A DNA stretch of 13,697 bases from Kiritimatiellota bacterium (GCA_013151705.1 JAADHT010000160.1:1-13697), one strand, 5' to 3'; positions 6,081 to 13,249 are shown, counted from the stretch's first letter. Notes: a model not told the origin generated them from the letters alone. Translations and numbers: made by a program.

Positions 6081-6437
6081 ATGAGGAATTTCATCCCATT
6101 GCTGTGTTCTTTACCAATTCTTCTCGCTTCCTGCTCTTCCGTATTGTCGGATTTCGACAAATTGAATCCCGGCGAATACGCCTCCCTTGTGAAGCGTTGC
6201 GCTATGGCGGTGGACAAACTCCCGGCGGCTGGAAAACATCCCGTTTCCCGAAAGGACAAAATGCTCGTGAAAATACGCGAACCGAAATTCGCGGCGAAAT
6301 ATACCGGTTACAAAACGGGCTACTTCAAAACCTCCTGGAAACTGGGCCCTTCATATATCATAATGGTCGAGGGCAGAGGAAAAATGACGGACGAAAAGTG
6401 TCCGATCTGGGTGACCATCCAACGTTTCGAGGAGTAA
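6081..6437 (+). CDS. Small lipoprotein of unknown function
   Basis: Encodes 118 residues. A short lipoprotein signal ends in the lipobox LLASC, with Cys18 as the acylation site and Ser at +2. The mature part is basic and probably beta-rich (KYTGYKTGYFKTSWKLG, then SYIIMVEGRGKM) and has two further cysteines (Cys40 and one in DEKCPIW) that could form a disulfide. GGAG (6067-6070) lies ten bases before the ATG, a slightly long spacing. The gene begins 52 bases after tRNA(CAU) with no terminator between, so it may be transcribed with it. An overlapping frame starting at 6062 lacks protein-like features. I do not recognise the family. Confidence 0.7.
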   Translation: MRNFIPLLCSLPILLASCSSVLSDFDKLNPGEYASLVKRCAMAVDKLPAAGKHPVSRKDKMLVKIREPKFAAKYTGYKTGYFKTSWKLGPSYIIMVEGRGKMTDEKCPIWVTIQRFEE

Positions 6438-6481
6438 ACTAAAACAGCGGAGTCGCAGTCAAACATCGATTTTGGTCAAGA

Positions 6482-6520
6482 AATTTTCAATATTGAACTT
6501 TCAATTTTCAATATTCAACT
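6482..6520 (+). repeat. Direct repeat, 18 bases twice, in an AT-rich spacer
   Basis: AATTTTCAATATTGAACT (6482-6499) is repeated as AATTTTCAATATTCAACT (6503-6520), with one mismatch and a 21-base period, about two helical turns. Each copy contains the near-palindrome TTCAATATTGAA. The repeats sit 78 bases before the epimerase start and could be tandem regulator sites. Confidence 0.5.
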
Positions 6521-6534
6521 CAAAAAAGATTTTT

Positions 6535-6556
6535 TTCTTACGCATTGTGGTAAGAA
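6535..6556 (+). promoter_or_regulatory. Inverted repeat upstream of the epimerase gene
   Basis: TTCTTAC (6535-6541) and GTAAGAA (6550-6556) form a perfect 7-bp inverted repeat around GCATTGTG. It lies 41 bases before the ATG. It could be an operator or a leader hairpin; the preceding T-run means it might also help end transcription of the small lipoprotein gene on the opposite reading. Confidence 0.35.
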
Positions 6557-6597
6557 GTCGCTAAGAAAGTAAGCTTGCTTTATTAAAGGGATGTTTT

Positions 6598-7521
6598 ATG
6601 AGAGTATTGATTACCGGCGGAGCTGGGTTCATCGGCAGCCATCTGGTCGAGCATTTTCAAGGAAAAGCGGACGTGCGGGTACTTGACAGTCTGCGTTCCG
6701 GATACGAGAAAAACCTCGAACCGTTCGACGTGGAGTTCATAAAGGGAGATATTCTCGACCGCGAATCGGTCCGAAAAGCGGTGGACGGCATTGACTACGT
6801 TTTTCACTTGGCCGCAATGATAAGCGTTCCCGAATCCATGTTCAACCCGATCGAATGCGCGAGAATCAACGTCGAGGGAATGTTGAACGTCCTCGAGGAG
6901 TCGGCGGAGGCAGGGGTCGAGAAACTCTGCTTCAGCACCTCGGCGGCCATCTACGGGGACAATCCCGTGGTGCCGAAAATTGAAACGATGATTCCTGAGC
7001 CGAAATCACCTTACGCCATAACCAAACTTGACGGCGAATACTACTGTGCGATGTTCGCGAACGAAAACAGACTGAAAACGGCGTGTCTGCGCTATTTCAA
7101 CGTTTTTGGTCCAAGACAGGATCCCGGAAGCGCGTACGCGGCGGCCATTCCGATTTTCGTGTCGAAAGCCGTGTCCAACGATCCGATAACCATTTTCGGC
7201 GACGGAGAGCAGACCAGGGATTTCGTCTACGTGAAGGACGTGGTGGCGGCGAACGTGTTTATGGCCCAAAGCGATTTCACCGGAGTCCACAACGTCGCGT
7301 ACGGTAGACGGATAAGCATAAACGACCTCGCGCGGCTTATCATCGAGATAACCGGTTCCAAATCGGAAATCGTTCATTTGCCGGAGAGACCCGGAGATGT
7401 CAAGCACTCGCTCGCCTCGATCGACAAACTTTTGGAGACCGGCTTCAAACCGACCGCCGATTTCAACGAAGGATTGGAAAAAACAGTGAAATTTTTCCAA
7501 AACAATGGAAATATCTCTTGA
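6598..7521 (+). CDS. NAD-dependent nucleotide-sugar epimerase (extended SDR; GalE/WbpP-like)
   Basis: Encodes 307 residues, slightly short for this family. AAAGGG lies seven bases before the ATG. The NAD-binding Rossmann motif TGGAGFIGSH has glycines at 7, 10 and 13, with Asp30 ending beta-2 (LDSLRSG) to hold the ribose. FHLAA at 69-73 and the catalytic set Ser115 (FSTSAAIYG), Tyr139 and Lys143 (SPYAITK) are intact; RYFNVFGPRQDP and the DGEQTRDFVYVKDV block are typical of UDP-hexose 4-epimerases and relatives. It probably interconverts UDP-glucose/galactose or their N-acetyl forms for surface polysaccharide; the substrate cannot be read from sequence alone. No glycosyltransferases adjoin it. 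The gene ends in a NNGNIS tail, and tRNA-Leu follows after 153 bases. Confidence 0.9.
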   Translation: MRVLITGGAGFIGSHLVEHFQGKADVRVLDSLRSGYEKNLEPFDVEFIKGDILDRESVRKAVDGIDYVFHLAAMISVPESMFNPIECARINVEGMLNVLEESAEAGVEKLCFSTSAAIYGDNPVVPKIETMIPEPKSPYAITKLDGEYYCAMFANENRLKTACLRYFNVFGPRQDPGSAYAAAIPIFVSKAVSNDPITIFGDGEQTRDFVYVKDVVAANVFMAQSDFTGVHNVAYGRRISINDLARLIIEITGSKSEIVHLPERPGDVKHSLASIDKLLETGFKPTADFNEGLEKTVKFFQNNGNIS

Positions 7522-7674
7522 TGGTGCTATTTTCCCGTCCGTTCCGGAGGCCGCCCTTCTGGAATGATGGACTGGCGTGAAGGGATGCGATTCAAGGCCC
7601 CCTTTGCCGAAGAGCGTGGCTACGAGTTTCCGAACTCGGTGAGAACAGCTCGTCAGGTCAATCTTCAAATTTGT

Positions 7675-7761
7675 GCCGAAGTGGCGGAACTGGCAGACGC
7701 GCTAGACTCAAAATCTTGTGTCCTTTCGGGCGTGCGGGTTCGACTCCCGCCTTCGGCACCA
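7675..7761 (+). tRNA. tRNA-Leu(CAA)
   Basis: An 87-base class II tRNA with encoded CCA (7759-7761): acceptor GCCGAAG/CTTCGGC, anticodon loop CTCAAAA giving CAA, a long variable arm (GTCC-TTTC-GGGC) and T arm GCGGG/CCCGC. It decodes UUG. The anticodon stem CTAGA/TCTTG contains a T28-T42 mismatch. A short T-run follows the CCA. The 153 bases between the epimerase gene and this tRNA hold two small hairpins (7542-7564 and 7623-7638) but no gene. Confidence 0.95.
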
Positions 7762-8019
7762 TTTTTCATCCAAAACAACACAGTACTAGTTCAAAAAACT
7801 CTAAATCCCCAGAGCCAATTGAACTTAATCGATTCCGACGGAAACCTCCTGATTTACTACGAATCAACGAGATTTTGCGTTCCATCCAAGAAAAAAAGTG
7901 TTTTTCCCACGTGCTATCGTTTTCTCCGTCGCGCGGGATTTTAGATGTTGAAATGGCGGACCTGCAAAACAGTGGGGCGTGGAAACGAGAAGGGGGGATT
8001 GGGATTTCAGGGGGCCAGT
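7762..8019. other. Convergent intergenic spacer between tRNA-Leu and pyrG
   Basis: I see no gene here. For pyrG transcripts (minus strand) the best termination candidate is GTG-GGAAAAA-CAC followed by seven T residues, near plus-strand 7880-7910, but the stem is weak. Open frames that run through the tRNA into this stretch are the familiar false tRNA-derived ORFs. Confidence 0.4.
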
Positions 8020-9615
8020 CTACTTCATCGCCGCGGCGACGAACCCTTTGAACAAAGGATGAGCGTTCAATGGAGTTGACTTGAACTCCGGATGGAATTG
8101 GCAGGCTATGAACCAGGGATGCGTGTCGATTTCAACGATCTCAACGAGTCCGCTCGCCGGAGAGACACCCGCGATGGAAAGTCCCGCCTTCTTCAAAACG
8201 TCCAAGTATTCCGAATTGAACTCGTATCTATGTCTGTGCCTTTCGGATATCTTCCTCTCCGCGTAGGCTTCAAAAGATTTAGAGGTTTCCACCAGTTCGC
8301 AAGGCCAAGCTCCCAAACGCATCGTTCCACCCATATTGGTGATTTTTTTCTGTTTCTCCATCAAATCTATAACAGGGTCGGCCGTGTCGGATTTGAATTC
8401 GGCGCTGTGCGCGTCTTCAAGGCCTGCCACGTCGCGGGCGAACTCTATCACGGCGCACTGCATTCCCAGGCATATTCCAAAAAACGGGACGTCGTTTTCC
8501 CTGGCGTATTTTATCGCCGCGATTTTTCCTTCGATTCCCCGGTCGCCGAAACCGCCGGGAACTAGGATCCCGGTAACGCCTGTCAGATACGTTTCAGCCG
8601 AATCGCATTCTATATCCTCGGCCTCTATCATCCTGACATCCACCTTCGCCCCGTTCGCTATTCCACCATGCGCCAAAGCTTCGTAGATGCTTTTATAGGA
8701 ATCCTGGAGACTTATGTATTTGCCTACCACCGCGATCTCGACTGAGCCTTTGGGCGGATTGACGACCGTCGCCACCATTTTTTCCCAGTCGTCCATTTTC
8801 AGCTCGTTGACTGGAAGTTCCAACTTGTCAAGTACGAGCCGGTCAAGCTCCTGTTTCGCTAGCTCCAAAGGGACCTCGTAGATGGAATTGGCGACATCGC
8901 GCTCTTCAATTACCAGCTCTCTTTTGACGTTGCAGAAGAGGGACAGCTTCTCGAAATGCTCCTCGGTCATCGGTTTTTCGGAGCGGCAGACCAAAATATC
9001 GGGCGCTATTCCTATACCGCGCAATATGCCAACTGATTGCTGGGACGGCTTGGTCTTCATCTCTCCGGCGGCGCGGATGTAGGGAATTAGCGTCAAATGT
9101 ATGAATATCGCGTTTTCAGGGCCGATTTCATGTCGGTATTGTCTGATCGCCTCGAGAAACGGCAATGACTCGATATCGCCCGCGGTGCCGCCGATTTCCG
9201 TTATGGCGATGTCCGTCTCATCGTCGTCCAACGTTGATATCGCCGCTTTTATCTCGTCCGTGATGTGCGGGATGACTTGAACTGTCTTTCCCAGGTAGCC
9301 GCCCTCGCGCTCTCTTTGGATCACGGAGCTGTATATGCGACCGGTGGTGTAGTTGCTGGCTTGGGAGCAGGACAACTGGGCGAAACGTTCGTAGTGTCCT
9401 AAATCCAAATCGGTTTCAGCTCCGTCGTCGGTCACATAGACTTCCCCATGTTGATATGGGGACATCGTGCCTGGATCCACATTCAGATACGGATCGAGCT
9501 TCTGTATTTTGATTCTGTATCCGCGGCGTTTCAAGAGAAGCGCGATGGAGGCCGCGGTAATTCCCTTGCCGAGGGAGGAAACTACTCCCCCCGTTATGAA
9601 TATGTGTTTGGTCAT
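8020..9615 (-). CDS. pyrG: CTP synthase (glutamine hydrolysing)
   Basis: Encodes 531 residues, normal for the family. It makes CTP from UTP, ATP and glutamine in the cytoplasm, the last step of de novo pyrimidine nucleotide synthesis. The ATG at 9615 has AAGGGG seven bases upstream and begins with the canonical MTKHIFITGGVVSSLGKG; an 89-codon upstream extension of the frame has no family similarity. The N-terminal synthetase domain (about 1-270) contains the GGVVSSLGKG P-loop, KLDPYLNVDPGTMSPYQHGE and TEIGGTAGDIES. The C-terminal class I glutaminase domain (about 290-531) has PGGFGDRG, the nucleophile Cys382 in FGICLGMQ, and His508 and Glu510 in FHPEFKS. All catalytic residues are present. 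It is not joined to an operon; the gene upstream on the same strand is 371 bases away. Confidence 0.97.
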   Translation of the reverse strand: MTKHIFITGGVVSSLGKGITAASIALLLKRRGYRIKIQKLDPYLNVDPGTMSPYQHGEVYVTDDGAETDLDLGHYERFAQLSCSQASNYTTGRIYSSVIQREREGGYLGKTVQVIPHITDEIKAAISTLDDDETDIAITEIGGTAGDIESLPFLEAIRQYRHEIGPENAIFIHLTLIPYIRAAGEMKTKPSQQSVGILRGIGIAPDILVCRSEKPMTEEHFEKLSLFCNVKRELVIEERDVANSIYEVPLELAKQELDRLVLDKLELPVNELKMDDWEKMVATVVNPPKGSVEIAVVGKYISLQDSYKSIYEALAHGGIANGAKVDVRMIEAEDIECDSAETYLTGVTGILVPGGFGDRGIEGKIAAIKYARENDVPFFGICLGMQCAVIEFARDVAGLEDAHSAEFKSDTADPVIDLMEKQKKITNMGGTMRLGAWPCELVETSKSFEAYAERKISERHRHRYEFNSEYLDVLKKAGLSIAGVSPASGLVEIVEIDTHPWFIACQFHPEFKSTPLNAHPLFKGFVAAAMK

Positions 9616-9660
9616 AAAAATTCCCCTTGAAATCCCGCTTGTTCGTTCCGGTAAAAGAAA

Positions 9661-9689
9661 GTGATATTCCGCCTCGATCCATTTCCCAA
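9661..9689 (-). promoter_or_regulatory. Weak candidate promoter of pyrG
   Basis: TTGGGA (9689-9684) and TATCAC (9666-9661) are spaced by 17 bases on the minus strand, each matching four of six consensus positions. The leader would be about 40 bases. No pyrimidine attenuator is visible. Confidence 0.3.
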
Positions 9690-9986
9690 ATGCGCAAGAA
9701 CGTTTCAGCGTATGAATCTCGCGGCAAAGTTGATCGATCGCACATGGCGGTGGCATAACTTTTCGAGCATGGGCAGTTTGCTCTTGCGCTGCGGCCAACA
9801 CCGGATTTGCGCTATTTCGGCAAGGCATAGGCCTTTTTCGAAAAAATCCGTTGTAATATGCGTCGAACGGAGCGCCTTTCAACCCTTCTAGAGCAATTAT
9901 TCCTCGAAATTATGAGCCAATCGCAAAAATATGAGCGTATCATGTCGCAAGCGCGAGATGCGCTGATTTCAGGATGCTACGTTTCG
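9690..9986. other. Spacer between the DUF4349 lipoprotein gene and pyrG
   Basis: No supported gene. A plus-strand frame opening at 9858 runs on as antisense of the lipoprotein gene and has no ribosome site or recognisable motif. A 5-bp palindromic hairpin, AGCGC/GCGCT, sits at 9950-9964, without a T-run on either side. Confidence 0.4.
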
Positions 9987-10637
9987 TCATTTTTGGATAA
10001 CGAACAGCTTTTCCAGGCCCCAACCGAGATAGTAGACGAGATATCCCAGCGGTCCGAGTATTTTTCCTCTTTTGATATAGACATTGAGTTTGGCGAATTC
10101 GATTTTGCCATTCAATGCTTTCATCAGCGCGCGCATGGAGTCAATGTCGGATTGAACCCTGTTCAACTCTTTCTCTATCGCGAGTATGTCCGGCACGCTT
10201 TTCGCCTTGTCAAGCAGTTTTCGCAATCTGTCGCGCAATACTATTTTGTTTTTTAGCCTCGATTTGACGTCGATATATTGTTCCGTCACATCCCGCGATG
10301 AGATTCGTCTGGACGTAACCGAGCCGATTTCAGCTATTTTAGCCATCGTCGCTTTCAACTTTGGGGATGGCACGCGCAGCGTCAGCGAGCTGTATGAATC
10401 CCCTTTGTCCGATTTGTTTTCAAGATAACCTTTTGCTTCGTTGGTGATTCTTAATGTGCTTTGAACCGCGTTTGGCACATCACCGACTTTTATTGAAATC
10501 ATTCCCGTCCGAATCACCATGCGCTTTGAAGTGTTTTTTCTCGCAAGCTTTTTTAGTGAGGACGGTGCATAACGTACCGTCGAGCATCCTCCGGCCAATA
10601 GAATAATTAGTGCGAAAAATAAAAACTTTGATTTCAT
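9987..10637 (-). CDS. DUF4349-family lipoprotein
   Basis: Encodes 216 residues. The ATG at 10637 is chosen because GGAGGG lies seven bases upstream and a lipoprotein signal follows (KFLFFALIILLAGGC, Cys18, Ser at +2); the frame continues to 10781 without such features. The mature part matches the DUF4349 pattern: a first strand block (MVIRTGMISIKVGDVPNA), a helix and a second block (LTLRVPSPKLKATMAKIAEI), then SRDVTEQYIDVKSRLKN, and a long heptad-like helix (about residues 125-175, DRLRKLLDKAKSVPDILAIE) typical of the family's coiled coil. Most family members end in a transmembrane helix; here the end (GPLGYLVYYLGWGLEKLF) is only partly hydrophobic. The function of DUF4349 proteins is unknown; an envelope location is likely. 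Confidence 0.85.
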   Translation of the reverse strand: MKSKFLFFALIILLAGGCSTVRYAPSSLKKLARKNTSKRMVIRTGMISIKVGDVPNAVQSTLRITNEAKGYLENKSDKGDSYSSLTLRVPSPKLKATMAKIAEIGSVTSRRISSRDVTEQYIDVKSRLKNKIVLRDRLRKLLDKAKSVPDILAIEKELNRVQSDIDSMRALMKALNGKIEFAKLNVYIKRGKILGPLGYLVYYLGWGLEKLFVIQK

Positions 10638-10772
10638 AAAAGTTCCCTCCGTCCTTTTTTGATTCTTCATTGTTTCGTGAAACGCTGGTCGACCGCGCTG
10701 CTGAGTCCGCTCACCATTGATTTCCACCTGTCCGGTTCCTAAATGTGGGGCGGGCATCCGTGCCACTATTTC

Positions 10773-10801
10773 AACATACATTGCCGCTTGGCGTTCTTCA
10801 A
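10773..10801 (-). promoter_or_regulatory. Candidate sigma-70 promoter of the DUF4349 lipoprotein gene
   Basis: TTGAAG (10801-10796) and TATGTT (10778-10773) are spaced by 17 bases on the minus strand. The leader would be about 129 bases. Box matches are four of six each. Confidence 0.35.
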
Positions 10802-11049
10802 ATTGCTTTTCAATATTTTCATAAACGAGGTTTGATTTTCGATATGAGAGGGTACATTAGCCCTGCCCGTCACGGATGGCGGGGCCGTAATCTCGAAATC
10901 AACGGGTGCAGATGATGTGGGGGCTCTTTGAGCGCAAAGTGGTTCCAACCTGCTCAAACGGCCTTTTTTATACGGATGCTTAGTCGGCTGCGCGCCGTTG
11001 GGTTTATGCTTCTACAACGCACGAAAAACAGTAAAGGATTTTAATCAAG
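10802..11049. other. Divergent intergenic region before the aminotransferase gene
   Basis: Part of a 412-base gap between divergently transcribed genes. No gene is supported; a 63-codon minus-strand frame (10766-10957) lacks a ribosome site and any family motif. Small hairpins include CTTTG-AGCG-CAAAG (10926-10939) and a GC-rich CCCG/CGGG near 10865-10885. The T-run and TATACG near 10966-10975 might belong to the aminotransferase promoter, but no good -35 box accompanies them. Confidence 0.4.
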
Positions 11050-12285
11050 ATGGACGAATCATTTCTTCAAAACAATTTCGCGGACCGGATCGGCGGATCG
11101 ATGTTCGGCAAAGACGACACAATCTACAAATTCGAGAAAATCAAAAGGGCTAAACGCGCCGTGCTCAACGCGGATCCCGACGCGGAGATTATCGACATGG
11201 GAGTCGGCGAACCCGACGATATGGCGTTCCCGCAGGTGGTCGACGCTTTGCGCGACGAGGCTGGGAAGTGGGAGAACCGCACATATACGGACAATGGAAT
11301 ACAGGATTTCAAGGATGCCGCCGCGGAGTACATGGGAGAACTCTATGGTGTCGAAATCGATCCTGTCAAAGAAATATGCCATTCAATCGGCTCCAAACCC
11401 GCTTTGGCTTTGATGCCGGCTTGTTACGTGAACCCGGGAGATGTCTCGGTTCTGACCATTCCGGGATACCCGGTGATGGGGACTTGGACGAAATATCTTG
11501 GCGGCGAGGTGGTTGATCTGCCGTTGATCGAGTCGAACGGGTTCCTGCCAGACTTGGAGTCCATGTCGGATGATCAGAAACGCCGCGCCAAACTACTCTA
11601 CCTCAACTATCCGAATAATCCCACGGGAGCGTCGGCCACAAGAGAGTTTTTCGAGGAAGCCGTCGAATTCGCCATTGTCAACAAAATGGTGATCGTGTCT
11701 GATGCCGCGTACGCTCCGCTGAACTTCAAAGGAAATTCTTTGAGCATACTGTCGATTCCGGGAGCGAAGGAGTGCGCCGTCGAACTGCATAGCTTGTCCA
11801 AAGGATTCAATATGACTGGATGGCGTCTTAGCTGGGTCTGCGGAAACGAACTTGCGGTTAAAGCGTTTGCCAGCGTCAAAGACAATATGGACAGCGGACA
11901 GTTCGCGGCCATACAAAAAGCCGCCATCGCGGCCTTGAAAAATCAGGAAACCATAACGTCGGCCATTTGTGAGAAATACGAGCGGCGGTTGAGGACGATG
12001 ACCGACACTCTCGTCTCTCTGGGCTTTCCAGCGGAAATGCCTGAGGGCTCGTTCTATTTGTATGTTCGAGCTCCCAAACGCGCGGAAAACACGAGTTTCG
12101 CGACAGGTGAGGATTTCAGCCAATGGTTGATTCGGGAGAAACGGATAAGCTCTGTTCCATGGGACGACGCCGGGCCGTATGTCAGATTCAGCGCCACGTT
12201 CGTCGCGCGGGGAGGTGAGGAGGAGGAGAAAAAGGTGCTCGCGGAGTTCGCGGACCGTCTGAAAAACGCGGAATTCGAGTTCTGA
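11050..12285 (+). CDS. dapL: Class I/II PLP aminotransferase, probably LL-diaminopimelate aminotransferase (DapL-like)
   Basis: Encodes 411 residues. Fold-type I motifs: IDMGVGEPDD at 48-57, GSKPAL at 114-119, PGYPVMGTW at 138-146, NYPNNPTG at 186-193 with Asn190, SDAAYAPL with Asp218 and Tyr221, the PLP Schiff-base Lys251 in HSLSKGFNMTGWR, and a C-terminal RFS near residue 381 for the substrate carboxylate. The long N-terminus with an FEKIKRAKRAV helix, and SLSKGFNMTGWR, resemble the DapL2-type enzymes that convert tetrahydrodipicolinate to LL-diaminopimelate for lysine and peptidoglycan. A related specificity such as alanine or aspartate transamination is possible. AAAGGA lies 11 bases before the ATG, a long spacing. 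No other dap gene adjoins it. The stop lies in a triple 8-base repeat. Confidence 0.75.
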   Translation: MDESFLQNNFADRIGGSMFGKDDTIYKFEKIKRAKRAVLNADPDAEIIDMGVGEPDDMAFPQVVDALRDEAGKWENRTYTDNGIQDFKDAAAEYMGELYGVEIDPVKEICHSIGSKPALALMPACYVNPGDVSVLTIPGYPVMGTWTKYLGGEVVDLPLIESNGFLPDLESMSDDQKRRAKLLYLNYPNNPTGASATREFFEEAVEFAIVNKMVIVSDAAYAPLNFKGNSLSILSIPGAKECAVELHSLSKGFNMTGWRLSWVCGNELAVKAFASVKDNMDSGQFAAIQKAAIAALKNQETITSAICEKYERRLRTMTDTLVSLGFPAEMPEGSFYLYVRAPKRAENTSFATGEDFSQWLIREKRISSVPWDDAGPYVRFSATFVARGGEEEEKKVLAEFADRLKNAEFEF

Positions 12286-12301
12286 AGTTCTGGAGTTCTG
12301 G
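12278..12301 (+). repeat. Tandem repeat, 8-base unit three times, over the aminotransferase stop codon
   Basis: AGTTCTGA, AGTTCTGG and AGTTCTGG lie head to tail. The TGA stop (12283-12285) is within the first unit. Slippage by one unit would alter the sequence just after the stop or the final residues (EFEF). It is probably a simple slippage repeat. Confidence 0.7.
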
Positions 12302-12459
12302 AGAAAGAACGAAAACAAAGCCAGCGCGCCATATATGCGGCGTTTCCCGCGATGGAGAGAGTGGAGTGGGGCTTATGCTTTTCCGCGTAGATCGTCGCTC
12401 GGTTTTTTGTGAGACACTGGCATCACAATCACAATTAAAATTAAAATAAGGAGAGAATC

Positions 12460-12678
12460 ATGGAAGAGAAGATCAGAGAGAAGCTGGATGAGTTGAGAGT
12501 TCACCTGCAAGCGGATGGTGGAGACTTGGAGGTTGTCGAGATTGACGGTAAAACGGTAAAACTTCGCCTTGTTGGCGCCTGCGGATGTTGTCCCCATGCC
12601 ACCATGACCATAAAAGACGGGCTCGAGCGCATTCTCAAAGAGGAGATTGATCCGGAAATAGAAATCGAACGCGTATAA
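12460..12678 (+). CDS. NifU/Nfu-type iron-sulfur scaffold domain protein
   Basis: Encodes 72 residues, equal to a single NifU C-terminal (Nfu) domain as found in many stand-alone bacterial proteins. An N-terminal helix with IREKLDELRVHLQADGGDLE is followed by beta strands (VVEIDGKTVKLRLVGACG) and the CxxC cluster ligands Cys41 and Cys44, with an additional Cys43, in GACGCCPHATMT; a closing amphipathic helix and strand end the fold. It probably receives or delivers Fe-S clusters in the cytoplasm as a dimer. AAGGAG lies six bases before the ATG. It stands alone, with no isc or suf genes nearby. The stop codon lies within a 12-bp palindrome. Confidence 0.93.
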   Translation: MEEKIREKLDELRVHLQADGGDLEVVEIDGKTVKLRLVGACGCCPHATMTIKDGLERILKEEIDPEIEIERV

Positions 12679-12702
12679 TATTCGACTAGTGTCGAATATT
12701 AT
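12675..12702 (+). promoter_or_regulatory. Perfect 12-bp inverted repeat spanning the nfu stop codon
   Basis: ATAATATTCGAC (12675-12686), loop TAGT, then GTCGAATATTAT (12691-12702). The stop TAA (12676-12678) is inside the left arm. As RNA this is a strong hairpin on either strand, but it is AT-rich and lacks a T-run. It overlaps the -35 region of the candidate promoter that follows, so it could be an operator for the downstream lipoprotein gene, a transcript-end stabiliser, or both. Confidence 0.6.
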
Positions 12703-12718
12703 CATATCTCTCTATAGT
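12690..12718 (+). promoter_or_regulatory. Candidate promoter of the lipoprotein/glycosylase pair
   Basis: TATAGT (12713-12718) is a good -10 box. The hexamer 17 bases upstream, TGTCGA (12690-12695), is a poor -35 box and lies inside the 12-bp palindrome, which would suit an activated or repressed promoter. Confidence 0.35.
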
Positions 12719-12732
12719 CGAAAGGGCTAATT

Positions 12733-12749
12733 AGAACAGGAGGTGTTCT
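12733..12749 (+). promoter_or_regulatory. Ribosome-binding site displayed in a hairpin loop
   Basis: AGAACA (12733-12738) and TGTTCT (12744-12749) form a perfect 6-bp stem whose five-base loop is exactly GGAGG, the Shine-Dalgarno core. The ATG follows at 12751. The stem is weak enough to open, so it may tune or present the site. Confidence 0.55.
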
Positions 12750-12750
12750 T

Positions 12751-13248
12751 ATGGGTAGAATGTCAACGACCACTCTGTCATTGCTTGTGTTCGGGGCGTT
12801 GTTGTGCGGTGGTTGCGGAATGTTCTCAGGCGCTGAAACGGATTCGTTGGAACAAGCGAAATTGGCGAGAATCAAGGCGAATTTGCCGTTTTCCGTTAGT
12901 GTTGACGGAGCGAAGGCCGCCACAGCCACGGAAATATGCGCTAAAATCGAACGGCCGGTGCCGAACAACGCCGAACTGATTCTGGGAACTTCGAACGACG
13001 ATGTCATCGTGATCTCGTTTTTTCCCTGTGATCAGGACGGTGTCGTTGTTTCCGGTGGAAAGCCCTCTTTGATAATTTTAAGAGGATCTTCCAAGGTTTC
13101 GCTCGACTCGACATTGGACAAAAAACCTCTCAAATCCGGATATCAGCTTATGCGAATCACCGCTGGAGACAAGGCGGCCAGCGTTTTATTGGACTTGGTT
13201 CAATCGAAAAACGGCAAAATTAATTCAGCGAAAACGGGGAAGAAATAG
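12751..13248 (+). CDS. Lipoprotein of unknown function
   Basis: Encodes 165 residues. The signal has hydrophobic residues 9-18 and ends LLCGGC; Cys22 is the likely acylated residue (Gly at +2), although Cys at -3 is not a typical lipobox residue. After a short helical linker (about 28-45) come small, probably beta-rich segments: NAELILGTSNDDVIVISFF, SLIILRGSSKVSL and YQLMRITAGDKAASVLLDL. The tail is lysine-rich (KTGKK). There are no catalytic motifs and I do not recognise the family. The ribosome site is GGAGG in a hairpin loop. The next gene begins one base after the stop, so they form a transcription unit, but a lipoprotein beside a DNA glycosylase suggests no shared function. Confidence 0.7.
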   Translation: MGRMSTTTLSLLVFGALLCGGCGMFSGAETDSLEQAKLARIKANLPFSVSVDGAKAATATEICAKIERPVPNNAELILGTSNDDVIVISFFPCDQDGVVVSGGKPSLIILRGSSKVSLDSTLDKKPLKSGYQLMRITAGDKAASVLLDLVQSKNGKINSAKTGKK

Positions 13249-13249
13249 A

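Noticed and set aside
5963..6259. Minus-strand frame whose end reads WDRQDSNLRPDDYESSALTN
   Set aside because: This is the well-known false protein produced by reading the antisense strand of a tRNA gene.
7505..7567. Twenty-codon plus-strand frame (MEISLDGAIFPSVPEAALLE) overlapping the end of the epimerase gene
   Set aside because: No ribosome site and no downstream coding context; could only be a chance frame.
7564..8051. Two plus-strand frames through tRNA-Leu (AEVAELADALDSK and CRSGGTGRRARL types)
   Set aside because: Both are standard false ORFs created by a tRNA-Leu gene; no ribosome site and no protein family.
9858..10256. Plus-strand frame of 132 codons, start resembling a short helical protein
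   Set aside because: Most of it is antisense to the DUF4349 lipoprotein gene; no ribosome site and no recognisable motif in the non-overlapping part.
10766..10957. Minus-strand 63-codon frame upstream of the DUF4349 gene
   Set aside because: No ribosome site, no motif, and it overlaps the likely promoter.
12373..12705. Minus-strand 110-codon frame opposite the Nfu gene
   Set aside because: The plus strand encodes a clear NifU-type domain with ribosome site; the antisense frame has no motif.
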